DNA of 64,000 bases from Termitomyces sp. T153 (taxonomy: Eukaryota; Basidiomycota; Agaricomycetes; Agaricales; Lyophyllaceae). The stretch is from contig JACKQL020000006.1 of assembly GCA_018296165.2 (NCBI GenBank), positions 1,488,001 through 1,552,000 on the forward strand. Reading direction: 5' to 3'. Positions 23,600 to 35,156 of this stretch are shown here, in pieces. The notes under the pieces were generated by a model. It searched no databases. It was not told the origin of the DNA and saw only the letters and a list, made by a program, of their open reading frames with translations. The position numbers were made by a program, and so were the translations under genes. Every line of letters begins with the position of its first letter. The first letter of the stretch is position 1.

Positions 23600-24118
23600 T
23601 CAACAAAATACAAAGACCTAACCAAACAAAGTGAGGTTTGGTCTAGGACTTAGCATTGAGTTGGAATTACAAAGACCTAACCAAACAAAGTGAGATTGGG
23701 TCTGGGACTTAGCATTGAGTTTGAAATACAAGAACCTAACTGAACAAAGTGAGATTGGGTCTGGGGCTTAGCATTAAGTTTGAAATACAAGGACCTAACT
23801 GAATGAAGTGAGGTTGGGTCTGGGACTTAGCATTGAGTAGAATATCAAGGACCTAACCGAATAAAGTGAGGTTGGGTCTGGGACTTAGCATTAAGTTTGA
23901 AATACAAGGACCTAACTGAATGAAGTGAGGTTAGGTCTGGGACTTAGCATTGAGTAGAATATCAAGGACCTAACTGAACAAAGTGAGGTTGAGTCTGGGA
24001 TGAAGCATTAAGTTTGAAATACAAGGACCTCACCGAACAAAGTGAGGTTGGGTCTGGGACTTAGCATTGAGTAGAATAGTGAGGACCTAACCAAACGAAG
24101 TGAGGTTGGGTCTGGGAT
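23600..24118 (+). repeat. right subterminal minisatellite, 9 units of 59 bp
   Basis: Nine units spaced 59 bp apart, each with GACCTAAC(C/T)GAA(C/T)AAAGTGA and GGTTGGGTCTGGGACTTAGC, ending in CATTGAGT and a short variable part. Two sub-types alternate (GTTTGAAATACAAGG and AGAATATCAAGG), which suggests growth by duplication of dimers. Confidence 0.9.
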
Positions 24119-24125
24119 CAAGCAA

Positions 24126-24163
24126 GAGCTACAGGCCCGTGCCGAAGGCACGGACCGTAGCTC
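24126..24163 (+). repeat. right terminal hairpin of Helitron-like element
   Basis: A 38-nt stem-loop: GAGCTACAGGCCCGTGCC, loop GAA, GGCACGGACCGTAGCTC. The arms pair throughout except one bulged A and one C/A mismatch. Homology with the left end stops right after this hairpin, so it is probably the very terminus. It lies 190 bp upstream of the Spc2 start codon. Confidence 0.75.
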
Positions 24164-24352
24164 GTTTCCTAAAGTGCGTGTAGTAAATTGTAATAAAATT
24201 TAAATAAAATACCCATATTTTTACACAAATGGAGAATTCCGAAAAAGGTAATGGAGCACGAGACGGACACGTCGGCAATACAGGGTTTACTGACATTGTC
24301 AGCAAGTTCATGTGCCCCATTGGCCTCTTAAACTCTACGCCTTAAACTCACG

Positions 24353-25237
24353 ATGGCTCCTTCAAGAAAATTTGCAAACAGCGGTCGTGATCCCCGAACT
24401 CCAAGCCCTAGCCGCCTCGACGGTGGCTCATCTGCCACGTCTTCTCCAGAACGACCAGTCGGGCCACTCAGTATTCCAATGCCTCCAGAAGATCGTGAGG
24501 TGATTAAGGTCAACAATGCAAACTTGACGGAGCTGAAGCACGCTTTGGATGATGCTCTGAAACGCGTGAGTCACTGGTTGGATGCTATCTGGACTTTAGA
24601 TTGAATCTCCTGGACAGTATCTTGGTCGGCCAGATTTGTTCAAGCAGAGTTACCTTCACACAGACGTCCGGCTAGCATTGGGATGGTTGAGCGTGTTTGT
24701 CGCTGCTGGTACAGCATTGTATGGATATAAAGTCGAGTTTGAGGAATCTAAGCCTCTGGTGTGGGTGGGGTTGTTGACGTGCGGCGGTTTTGCTTTAACT
24801 TGGCTTAGAAGATCATTCTGACATGTTCAACAGCTACATGGCGCTCAGTGTTATTCAGTCACTGTATGCGTACTTCATTGAGGGCAATATTGTCTTTGTC
24901 GGAAGGCGTAAAACATTCTCTAAAAGAGTACGTCTAACTTTTATCGTTCTCTTTATTGAAACCTAAACTTTGCCTTAAAACTTAGATTATCACCGAACGA
25001 ATAACTATTTCCTCAACTACAACACCTGTGAAGAAGTCAAAGCCCCCTGCGTACTCCCTTTCTCTGCACTACGTACGGTCCACAAGTGGAGGCAAATCTT
25101 TGCTCGCCAAGGGCAAGACACAGAGTCATAAGGGATATAACGCGTTCTTCGATGGACTCGGAACCTTAGATCAGGAAAAGTTCGAGCAGTGGGTAGGTGG
25201 ACTGGTAGAACAGGCGATGCAAGGCAAGACGTCGTAG
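24353..25237 (+). CDS. SPC2: signal peptidase complex subunit 2 (Spc2/SPCS2-like)
   Basis: Four exons in phase: 24353-24565, 24618-24778, 24834-24927, 24986-25237, giving 239 residues. After a Ser/Pro-rich N-terminus, the motif VNNANLTELKHALDDALKR and YLGRPDLFKQSYLHTDVRLA precede two hydrophobic hairpin helices (LALGWLSVFVAAGTALYGY and PLVWVGLLTYMALSVIQSLY). VGRRKT and a C-terminal soluble domain (PPAYSLSLHYVRSTSGGKSL ... GYNAFFDGLGTLDQEKFEQW) follow. This is the layout of the 25-kDa signal peptidase subunit, an ER membrane protein that links the complex to the Sec61 translocon. Start chosen because it gives a full-length family member. The transposon block ends 190 bp upstream, so promoter sequence may have been replaced. 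Confidence 0.92.
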
Positions 25238-25625
25238 GACTTCTACTCGTGTGCTCGTTATTTTATCGGCTGTGGGGTTCTCTACATATATCCATTCATC
25301 CAACAAACCCTTCAACAGAGATATCTTTCTTCTCCTGTACTCAGTAAGGAAGCTCCTGCGGGGTTCGCTATGGTCTTCATTCGAATGGCGTTGCACCCGA
25401 TGCTACCAATGGCATTAAGAAGTTGGCGCTTCTCAGTTACTTATACATGAGATTTTATCATATGCATCGGCTAAAAAGAGCAGAACATACCGACGGACCG
25501 CTGTAAAATGGGTTCAATAACTTGATGCACTTTGGACAATACGTTACAAGTGATAAGTGCAAAGAAAACTAATTCGTATGTAGTTAAAATCAAAAATCAA
25601 TCAACCACACTCGAGTTGGTCACCA
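25238..25625. other. convergent 3' intergenic region
   Basis: Space between the 3' ends of the Spc2 gene (plus) and the GMC oxidoreductase gene (minus). It presumably holds both 3' UTRs and polyadenylation signals; nothing else seen. Confidence 0.5.
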
Positions 25626-28119
25626 CTACGCGCTGTGTGCTTTTGCAATGATGACGTCTGCCGCCTTTTCGGACATCTATGAGAATCACCCGTCAATCAC
25701 ACTTGAGTCGTCCAGAATAAGCTTTAAATTACTCGCCATATAGGTCGGGGTGGTTACGAAAAATCCGGGAACATTGGGCCAAGAGCTCAGGTCGACAACT
25801 CTGAGGTTTTTCACGCCTCTCACATTGAAATTACCGTCAAGCACGGCATTAGGATCTAGAATGTTATTGGTATTAGTCCAACTTTCGCAACTGGTGTTTT
25901 TACTGGCTTACCGGTATCCGGTCCAATTGCATTAGTACAGCATGCGTGATGACCTCAAGTCAGGGTATGAGAAAGGCCCTGATTGGTTTGAAAAAGCACC
26001 TACCAAAGACATGGTTATAAATATAGTTGTCGATCTGGTCATCCGTTATCACAGTAGGTCCAGGAGCAATTTCCTCTTGCACGAAGGGGCTAATCGGTAG
26101 CAATGAAACAAGCTCTCTGGCACGTTTGATACCCTCCCGAATTGCAGCAATATCTGCAGACCCGCCAGGTGCCTGGAAGTGTAATTTTTGAATGTCCAAG
26201 GGGTCTTGTGGGTGAGAACCTGTCAACTTGACTGTACCCTTTGAAGAGGGATGACCTTTGAGGACAACTGCTGTCAGGCCTTTGTGATTGTCGACCACTT
26301 CCTGGGGTACTCCTGTTTGAAGTAATGGTAAATACTTTCAATTAAACCAGATGGATTGTCCAGAAATACCTCTGAAGAAACCACGGAATATGACGGGGTC
26401 CCAGTACGTCAGAACGTCGGGTGCAGCCTCAGGTGGGCTAGAAGAAGACTTTGTTATAACAGAATTCATTGCTCCAGCAAAGGCATAGCCATTCTCATGA
26501 TTGTGAGTAAGCCAATATTCAAGACAAGGATCGTCAGTACGGTCGGAAAGCCATTTACAGCCATCAAACAATGTATAGTTGTCCTTCAGCAGCCAATTAA
26601 CTGCAACCTCATCGTGATCTGAGGGTCTTATATTACGATAGGGTCTAAAGATCCTGAATTGGGACAAACTAATCACCTTGTAAATTGGTACCAACACCAG
26701 GCAGGTGCACTATAGCTTCAATCCCGAACTGCGAAAGCTGAGCCTCATCGCCAATCCCGGAAAGCATGAGCTGAGATTTGTTTTTAGTCAACGACGGGTA
26801 CAGCGCTAAATCATAACATCTACTCACGAGTTGTGGACTCTGAAAGACACCAGCACTGACAATGACTTCATGTCTCGCCGTGACATTCCTCATATCGAGG
26901 GCAACTTTCCCCTTGAAGTTGCTAGCGACTGGCAAAGCAGCCCCAGGTGCAATTTGCACACCATAAGCCGTTACTGTAGAGCTGGAGTTGCACAAGAGAA
27001 TCTTGGTGGCAAGGGTGTCTAACGACAGGTGAAGTTGCCCAGGAAGGGATTGCTGAACAGCTGCTAATCTGTCGCGTACCGAGGATCGCACATGCTGTCC
27101 GTCGATAGTAAAACTGGTGCTGCCAACTCCAACGGCCGAGTCAGCCGATAAGCTGTTGAGGTCTAGGATCGGAGGACCAGCCACCAAAGGGTCCCACTGA
27201 GACGTGGCAAGTGCTGAAATCTGCGGATCTAGCAAGGAAATTCGATTAGGGTACGTTCAAAGACAGGCAGGAATCATGAGCCGACCGAGGAAAAAAGGAT
27301 TTGCACTGAAAACATCAAAGGGGAGAAGACTAGTCTTCAGCCATCCATGGAAGCCATGGTCTGGAGACAAAAGGGGTACCAAATAGAGGTTATCCTCAAT
27401 GCGGCGGAAGTAAGTCAACTGCATATTATCTCTCGACCACGTTGAGTCGTTGAATGCGGTTGCCAGTCCATCAAAATCCTGTCGAGTACCAGAAATGATG
27501 TTGACCATGGCATTATGTATCTTCAGAGCAAAGTTATGTTAGTAAATGTGTTGTCAATCATCAAGTCAATGTAAACATTTACTGTTGAACCACCTAGGGC
27601 ACGAGCTCTGGGATACCTGTCAATAGATTAGAACGACATTCTATTCCAGACAGAGTCCATGAGAACTCACCATTGGTTATCTCTTGTGACAAAGAAACCA
27701 GTAGGATATTCTTGATAGGTGTAATTAAGATCAATTTGGGGATCTAGGGAGATAGCCAACGTGAAGTGAGCGATGCTATGAAACTGGATGTTTTTAATTC
27801 AGCCTAAATACCTTCAAGTGAACGGATAAAGTAAGCTGGAATCGTCGTATTATAATTGACTGTGTCGTGTCCAGCATCTACAAGGAGAACTTTAGTGGAA
27901 GAGAGGTGTTAGCAAATCTCAGCTCAGGAATAGTGTGACAAGGGATTGACCTGAATAGCCGGCCTCTGCGAGCCGGGCGGCAAGAGGTCCACCTCCAGCA
28001 CCAGCACCAACAACGATAAAGTCGTAGTCGGCATTGGCAGTGTCCGTACACGCAGGGAGTTCAGCACACGCGACGCTAATGATGAGATAAAGCACCCAGA
28101 TGGTCAGTGCGGAGAGCAT
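25626..28119 (-). CDS. secreted GMC-family FAD oxidoreductase
   Basis: A many-exon minus-strand gene from ATG 28119 to TAG 25626-25628. A signal peptide (MLSALTIWVLYLIISVACA) precedes the FAD-binding motif (DYDFIVVGAGAGGGPLAARL). The second GMC signature and the substrate domain follow: RARALGGSTIHN, SARHEVIV-type TARHEVIVSAGVFQSP, LLMLSGIGDE, LPGVGTNLQDH. The C-terminal catalytic part is VFGHHACCTNAIGP, which carries the active-site His, and VDLSSWPNVPGFF, where Asn occupies the position of the second catalytic residue. The family oxidises alcohols, sugars or quinols and can feed H2O2 to peroxidases; the His/Asn pair resembles cellobiose dehydrogenase-type members, but the substrate is open. 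The last intron appears to use a GC donor (ATG|GCGAGT), giving the family-typical end YMMSEKAADVI. Intact. Confidence 0.9.
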
Positions 28120-28696
28120 TTGAGGTTGTCAACATCGCACTGTTGAATAATTCATCGTTTATGTGTGAGCAGACATCAAGTTTTAGGTTAAATTAGTTTT
28201 AGGTTAAGTTTCGCCAAGGAATCACAGCGACGCGAAGAAGCATCCAGATATGTCATGTCTCAGAGGGATCATGAAGTCGGCTCGGACCCGGTTTGAAAAT
28301 GGACTACCACCAGGAGCCCGGATCAACTGCTTACGTACCACTCTTACCTTACAACTACCTTACTTAGCTTTAAGGACAGCTCGCCCCTTTAGCCCAGTCT
28401 GTGGCTTGCCGGCATTAAACACAAATCCATCCATTCATCCATCCATTCATCCATACATTCATCCATCCATCCGGTTTGGAAATGTATGGTGCAGACTGGT
28501 AACGAAGCGTTTACGCATCAGTTTTCTTTGGACTTAACAACCGCAACCTTGTTACAATGTTACAATTTGGATATCTACTCTGCTAACACCAGCTAAGGTT
28601 GAATCAGTAACCGAAATGCCTCGGTAGACCTAGTAATAGACATGACAAATGGTCTGGCCAAATAGCGGATACTATTTGGAAATACCCCTTTCCATG
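28120..28696. other. intergenic region with TCCA microsatellite
   Basis: Upstream flank of the GMC gene, with normal CpG content. A run of imperfect TCCA/TTCA repeats lies at ~28428-28475. No gene recognised. CpG depletion begins at its right edge. Confidence 0.6.
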
Positions 28697-31600
28697 AGAA
28701 TGAATGAATGAACTCTGTTTATGCTGCTGGAAAGCCACTGTGCAGGGCTAAGAGGTGGGGATAAGTAATCTCAGTACTCTACTCTGGGTGTGTATAGTGA
28801 TGTATGTAGTTTTGGTATGCAGGTATTTTGATGTTGTGTGGTGGAGCCTTCCTTGCAGATTTTCTGTGGCTTGTGTGATGGGCTTGGTTACATTGCAAAA
28901 GACTCCTGATAGCCATAGGTAGGTGGAGTGAGGTGATTTCTCAAGAGGTTAGTGGTTGAGGTAAGTTTGTATCCTATGTCTTTTCAGTGTGTTGCACATG
29001 CAGGTTGTCTTGACCCCCCATGGTGTGTGCCTTGCCCTCTCAAGCTTACTGTCCACTGCCCTTTTCTGTTCCTTTGTCTTCCCTCTTCCCTTCTCTCTTT
29101 CCCCTCCTCTCTTTCCCCTCCTCTACTCCTCCCATGGATTCCCACCCATTTCTTCTTCCTCTCCTACCTCCACTCTCCCTCCTGATGCCTTGTACTCCCC
29201 TTCCATCCTCCTCCACCAGCTTTCTTTGTCCTCATTGTTTTCTTTGCCTTCTTTGGTGGGTTTTCCTTTCTGTTCTTGTTTCCATCCTGTCTTTGTGAAC
29301 ACTCTGGCAATGACATCTCTTGTTGCCTAGCTGCCATGCAGAGGACACAACAACTAGCATTTTTACAAGTAGAGGACAAATGGACTACAAAGAAATGAGG
29401 GTGCAAGTCAAGCAAGGTCCCAGAATTTAGAATATCAACCTTTTTGGCAGCATACAGGTCACAGTAGTACTTACACCTGACACTGACCAAATACTCTGTG
29501 AGAGAGTTGGTTGGCTTAGTTACCATCTGATTATGAACAGCTGTTGTGATCCATAGGAAAACTGGCAGACATCACCTTTTGAGATGGATATAGCACCACC
29601 AATATGTCTGATCTATGAGACCAGTGTGCAAATCAGAGGTAATGTGATCTTTTTCTTGCCTAGCTGGAATGGCTTGTTGCATTCAAAGACATTGGTTGCA
29701 GCCTAGTTGATGATCTTGGAAAGCCTTGTGTAATGATTAATGTACATCTCATTATTTGTTGCCTCAGCAACAAAATGAGCCCTGTCCAGGTTGATAAGGC
29801 CATTGACTGTCTCAGCAAATCTGGTGAAATTGAACTTGTCCTTCTTGGATGGGTACTTGATTTGGGGAGGGGAAGCCAGCATATGAGGCATGTATGGCAT
29901 AAAGGGTCAGCTCCAGTCACCTCTGCGAGAAGAGCTGAGAACTACGCTGGCCATCACTGCACAATAATCTATGCCCAGAATCCAAGTGTGATCTGTATGT
30001 ATCTCTGAGTCAATCATGAAGGCGCATATTACTACAACCCAGTCAATAATATTACTCCCTACTTTGGAGTGCCATCCTTGACATGTCCTGTCAATAAACC
30101 AACTACAATTAGGAGTGAGCTGCCAAAGATCAGCTCCATTGGTTTCCATCAGAAACTGGCTGAAGTACTGTCTTGTTATAGTGTTATCTGAGGCCTGTTC
30201 CATTGCTGACATGGTTGCATTGAGATTCCCACATAGGGACCAGGAAGATCTGGTCTGGTTAACAATGTCTATTAGACAGGACAGGTCACACGGAGTGTAG
30301 ACAGCAAATATTTGATGCAAAGAAGATGAGTTCAATGAAGAGGATACCACTACATCAACTGCTGCCACCCACCTTTGCAAAGATGAATGATTGATTGGAA
30401 CTCTGGATACCACTTGGATATCTTTGCAGACACCCAGCACTATGCCCCACTTTGCTCTGGTGAGATGAGGCACATTGAGCACCATTCTCTTTGAAGATCT
30501 CATAGTTGGAGATGGGCAGACATGAGCCCATGCTGGATCTTGTTTTTGTCTCCAACAGAGCAAAAAAATGAGGAGCCAATTTCATAATCAAGAGGCCAAT
30601 AAAGGCCAGCTTAACAGAGCTGACAAGGCCATTCACATTGAGAGCACATATATTGGGACAAGATTGGGGTGCAACAGGCTGGGCATGTGCCTGGGTAACA
30701 AGAAATGACAGAAATAATAGTAGAAGGATGAATGAGAAATGATTGAAGTCAAAAATGGGGCTGGGCAGTGAGGTGTTGATACACTGGTCTCAACAATGAG
30801 ATTGGCAGAGGAAAAAGCCTAGTTAAAGTATATTATAAAACAATATACTTTACAAATAAAAGCAGCTGAAAACTGTAAGCTGGTGAAAAACATTGAAAAC
30901 TGTAAATGTAAGGCATACCTCAAAGTAAAACCTCCCATGTAAAACCAAGGATGAACCCAAAGTCAGTCAACAACAGCTGGGAAGCCAGCCATCAAATTTT
31001 GATGGCAGGAGCCAAGAATTGATCTCAGCTGACAATCCAAGTTTCCCCTCAATCCAGGGCTAGCCCCTCCCTTCTCTGACCAACCAACTTGAGCCAAACA
31101 GCCCTTAAGTCCACAGTGATAAGGATCAGCAGGCAGGAGGAAAGGACAAAGGGAGAGAAAAGGGACAGACAAAAGAGCAGCCTAGGCCTTGGCATGATCA
31201 AACCCAAATTGCCAATGCCAAAAATAAGTGTATGCCAAGGCCCAACCATGCAGCCCAGCCCACCAACCAGTTGACCACACTCCTGGATGATGATGAAAAC
31301 ATGTGGAAAAAGCCATGGTCCATACACAGACTGAGGAGTATAAAAGGAGAGGATTTTTGAGCCTATTGGACAAGCAAAGTACTAGCTATGGCTCAGAAAT
31401 CCCCAGGGAGTGGGTTTCTTAGGCCAATAAACTATTATTTCTTCAGGCTTATAATTTATCATATTTTGCTTGAGCCTTGTGATCAGACTTGACCCAGTTG
31501 AGTTTGTAAACTAAATCAATTAAAATCTACTTTGTACAACACTTTTAGAGTGAGCTATATGAAACCAAGTCCCGAACACCTTTGTGAGTTGGAGTTTTGA

Positions 31601-33590
31601 GTTGAGTTTGAAAACTAAGCCAATTTTGCTGATTTTGCATCAGTGTACAGGGGCACAACATGGTACATGACTGGTGACTGTTCTTGAGACAGTATATTAC
31701 AGCTGGTGGTGGATTACCACTGGGCAATGAGGGTTTGGAAGGTGGAACATGAGAAGAGTCACAAACAAATGCATGGGCTGTAAAATGAGAGAATGCAGGA
31801 AAGACTGGGAGGGTATATGCAAAGTGATGACTACTACCATGGGTTGCTCTTCTATTCAATTCCAGCCAACCATCCCTAATGGCCCTTGAGGCAGAGACTG
31901 CAGTAATAGGTGGAGTTTGATTAGGACAAGCAACTCTGGTAGGCCAAGCACCCCTGTTAACCTCTAATAAGAAAAGTGAAGTTAATAAATTGGAATGTAC
32001 CATCTTCACATCACAAGATTGATCAGTGGGTTTGGATGTTGCCATGCCCATAGGGGGCTGTGCCATCTTCTTTATCCTCACTCTAGGAGTTGATGGAGTC
32101 AGGGTTTCTAGAGTCTGAGGAGTGACTGTTAGCTGAGCACAGATGGGCTGATCAGGGGACTGAAAATGGGTCATAGCCCTTTGATCAGCAACCCCTGCAA
32201 ACATGCTAGTAGTGTCAGCAAGCTCTGCCCTTCAAGGCTATATCTTTCTTCTGTTCAGCCAAAGTGACCTGCAGTTCAGCCTTTTCAACAGCATTGTTGG
32301 CAAGGCAAATAGCCACATGAAGGCTGCTGGCTTGTATCTCCAGCTCTCTAATCTGAGTGCACTGCTTCATTTCCTGTCCTTGAATCAGGATGGCCTGCTG
32401 CATGAAGATGATACTTTTCCCAAGCTCTGAGATAAGCCCACATGACTTTTTCTAGTTTGCTGCCATCTCATCCTGCCATGCCTGCAAAGATAGAATGTGC
32501 CCCAAAAGCTCCCTAATTTCCTTCAACATTGTGTTGCTGACTTGATCAGCCCAGTGAGATTTTCTGAATTGTATTTTCATTGTAGTCCCATAGTAGTAAA
32601 GGAACAGCAATGGACTCAGGAAACTTGGCTCTAAAGGAGGCTTCCGCATAGAGAATCTTTAAAGTGTTGGTCCAAGAAGCCATCAAAAAGATGATGAGGT
32701 CAGAGTTGAGGTCTGTCAATCAGCTATCAATGAAGGACTTGAGAGCTGTTTTCCTTGCTCAGCATTTGATGAGGGGCTCCAATTGATCATAATCTTAGGC
32801 TCCTGTGACTACAAGCTCAAATGGCCTCTCAATAGGGATCTCCTGAAGTTCAATGTGGGCAGGATATTTTTAGATGCTGGGTGGGACAGGAAACATTCCT
32901 AGAGACATGAAACAATTGGCATTGGTAGGAAGGAGGAATGTGACTTGGAGGCCTCCATAAGATGCAAATAGAGCAGCAACCTTGAAACCCTTTTTCTCAA
33001 TGTGTTTGCACAGGATCAGGAGATGGTCCACAGGAAGGTCCTCTCTGTTTTTAATACCAGGATAGAGGTTGAGGAGTCAACATGAAAGGCATTTGTCTCC
33101 CTTACCTTTCCTACTTGCACTTCACCTTACTTCTCAATCAGGCTTTTTCTTCATAATTGTGGCCATTATATCCTCCAATAGATCAACTCAGGGCTCAGTC
33201 AGGACATTGTTGAATTTAGTTCAACATAGCATGCTGACAATGTGTTATTGGATCAGTTGTGGAATGGAGACACCACAATGGGAAGATCCTGGAAAAATTT
33301 ATAACCAGGCTCAGAAGCAAAATTGGTAAGAAGGTCCTTGAAGAGGACAGTGGAGGTTTCAGAAGGGACATTTGACATGCAACCTCTCACTATGAGCTGA
33401 TGACCTTGAGGTATGAGTGCAAGAGACACAGTCAATTTGTCATCCAATTCAGGGTCAGAGTCAGGAGTCACTGGGCAAGTACCTGTTTTGGGGGTGAAGG
33501 GAGTGTAGGGGCAAATCCTAGGCCTCACAGTCAGAGTTGAGGTGGTGAGGAGACTTTGATGAATCCTGAGCCATATTTGGTTAGTATCAT
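28697..33590 (-). mobile_element. decayed LINE (ORF1-like plus endonuclease ORF2 start)
   Basis: On the minus strand, an ORF1-like protein starts near 33590 (MAQDSSKSPHHLNS) and is broken by many stops through ~31545; a coiled-coil piece lies at 32403-32215. ORF2 begins near 30670 with ICALNVNGLVSSVKL..ALLETKT, continues through WGIVLGVCKDIQVVSRV, AVYTPCDL and CGNLNATMSAM, the APE-type endonuclease landmarks (N-G-L, E-TKT, G-D-F-N-A degenerate). Sequence after ~29500 has no recognisable reverse transcriptase, so the copy is internally or terminally truncated. The minus-strand 3' edge ends in ATTC repeats (28697-28711, GAATGAATGAATGA on plus), plausibly the LINE tail, exactly where normal host CpG content resumes. 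Confidence 0.65.
30680..31545. other. inter-ORF sequence with possible LTR promoter on plus strand
   Basis: CpG-poor stretch between the ORF1-like and ORF2-like parts of the LINE. A plus-strand TATAAAAGGAG at ~31339 and an AATAAA at ~31424 give it the look of a retroviral-type promoter/poly(A) unit, but I could not find TG..CA ends with a target duplication. Left unassigned. Confidence 0.3.
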
Positions 33591-33920
33591 GTAAGTAAAG
33601 TAACTAATGGGGAATCAGGTAGGTTAAGCTATTATAATAGAATCAGGAAATCAAGATGGAGATATCAAGATGAATGTATCAGAGGTTGGGGTGGTCAATG
33701 GAATTGTAAGAAAAAGAAAGCAGATGGAGTGGTTTTGTTAAGAAGGACTTCAACATTTATAGGGGGAAATACATGAGCAGGGGAGAATGAAAAATGAATA
33801 GGAAGGTATCAAAAATTTCCTGGTGCAGGGTCATGGGGATCAGGACTTTATCAAGGTCATAGTGGTAAGAGGGATGTGATTTCTAGGTAATACTAGATTC
33901 TATGGACTGAATCAAGTATA

Positions 33921-33925
33921 CCTAG

Positions 33926-33963
<38 letters not shown>
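33921..33963. repeat. (TTG)n microsatellite
   Basis: About 14 uninterrupted TTG units; on the minus strand (CAA)n preceded by TTGTAACATGTAATACAAA. Probably the 3' tail of a retroposon whose body is separated from it by the LTR-like insertion at 33987-35151. Confidence 0.85.
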
Positions 33964-33964
<1 letters not shown>

Positions 33965-33986
33965 GTATTACATGTTACAATGTTAC

Positions 33987-35151
33987 TGTCAGGTTCCGCT
34001 GACCATGGGGGCTCAGCTACACTGGGCAAGTCCTTACTAGGTGGACGTGATTCCCTGCACTGACAACTGGGCACTCGGAGGTGTTCCAGACATTGGGGAC
34101 TTGTGAGGATAGTTGGTGGAGGTTGGTCCGAGCAAGTCTGGGGTGGTCCAGAGGAGTAGAGGATGAGTTGTGGGGATGGGGAACAGGCTTGGTGGGGTTC
34201 AGGCATAAGTCCGTGTGTGAGTATTGCAGGTGTGGAGGAGGTGGAGGCTATGCAAATGATGGGAGCAGAACCAGAGTTCTGATGGGGGATCAATGGGGAT
34301 TGATAGGGTTTGGAGCCAAGCATGTAGCAAGGTCCAGAGTTGGTGAAAGAGTGTCAGAGGTTTGTAATTGTAATTGCGGAGTTTGTGAGGGCGCTATGGT
34401 TGAGAGGACTTGAGCACAATAGACAGAATCAAACAAGATGAGACAGAGTTGAACGAGATGAGACAGAGTTGAACGAAATGAGACGAAGATGAGATGAGAA
34501 TGAGAGTAGATTTAGGCGGAGACATGGAATGATAACAAAAAGATAATGGAATAGAGGCGAGATAAGACCAGGAGACTGAGAATAGGGAAAACGAGACACA
34601 GGACATGAAACACAAGAAGAAACAATCAGAAACACATCAGGAAAGGCTGGTAAGTAGGTAGTTAATCTCAAGACTAGAGTACAAGGAGCTACTCTATGTC
34701 TTATATACTGACTACTGAAGAGCTCCAGGGATGTTGGCTGTGGTGGCAGGGCTTGGCGGAGCTCAATGGAGTCGATGGGTATCAGTTATGACCAGAGGGT
34801 GGGCTGCATTGATATGTTGATGGGATCAATTGTGACGCGGTCTGTTCCAAGGTTGTCATGATACCCCAGGGTAAGTCAGGGGAGCCAGGGTGTCAAGTTG
34901 ATGACGTGTACTGGGGTCAGGCATGGCAGGGGAGTGGTCTCAGGGGCTCAGGGAGTCCAGGGGAAGCGCCAGCAGCTGTGGGGAAGATGTTGGAGTTGGC
35001 CAGGGGGCCATTGGAGTTAGCTGAGAATGCATTGGAGTTAGCCAGAGTAGGCGCGGAGTGCTGGGGAAGTTTGACAAAGCATCAGGGAGGGTTCCGGGGG
35101 GACAGGAGTTTGTTGGGCAATGTATGGGGCTTCAGGGAACGGGTCATGACA
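33987..35151 (-). mobile_element. LTR-like insertion with GTTAC target duplication
   Basis: Starts TGTCAGGTTCC and ends GGGTCATGACA (TG..CA with short inverted TGTCA/TGACA), flanked by the 5-bp duplication GTTAC (33982-33986, 35152-35156). On the minus strand a TATATAAG motif lies at ~34705. Unlike its surroundings it keeps many CpGs, so it is a recent insertion. At 1165 bp it is either a long solo LTR or a small non-autonomous LTR element; no LTR pair is visible inside. Confidence 0.65.
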
Positions 35152-35156
35152 GTTAC

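Larger units (their letters stand above)
12819..24163. mobile_element. Helitron-like element block with inverted hairpin/minisatellite ends
   Basis: An 11.3-kb block sits between the Erv25 stop and the Spc2 start. Both outer edges show the same two modules in inverted orientation: an outermost hairpin (12819-12856; 24126-24163) and, just inside, a ~60-bp minisatellite (4 units left, 9 units right). Between them lie decayed Rep-helicase coding sequence on the plus strand (18.4-23.3 kb), a captured Fet3 fragment and a SINE fragment. CpG is nearly absent except in the captured fragment and the right hairpin. Terminal stem-loop plus subterminal tandem repeats recall Helentron/HLE2-type Helitrons. 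The inverted left end is explained either by true terminal inverted repeats or, better, by a second, deleted copy in opposite orientation. Confidence 0.7.

Noticed and set aside
24161..24175. CTAA after the right hairpin as a canonical Helitron CTRR terminus
   Set aside because: Similarity with the inverted end stops at the hairpin, and the base after CTAA is A rather than the expected T.
30960..31640. A plus-strand solo LTR (TATAAAAGG and AATAAA present)
   Set aside because: No TG..CA ends with matching 5-bp duplications could be found, so kept only as an unassigned stretch.
33921..33963. Possible CRISPR-like or satellite array
   Set aside because: A simple trinucleotide run; no spacers, and the organism is eukaryotic.
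34081..34413. Plus-strand 110-codon frame with many Trp and Cys in the LTR-like insertion
   Set aside because: Lies wholly inside a non-coding repeat with defined ends; composition is that of G-rich DNA.
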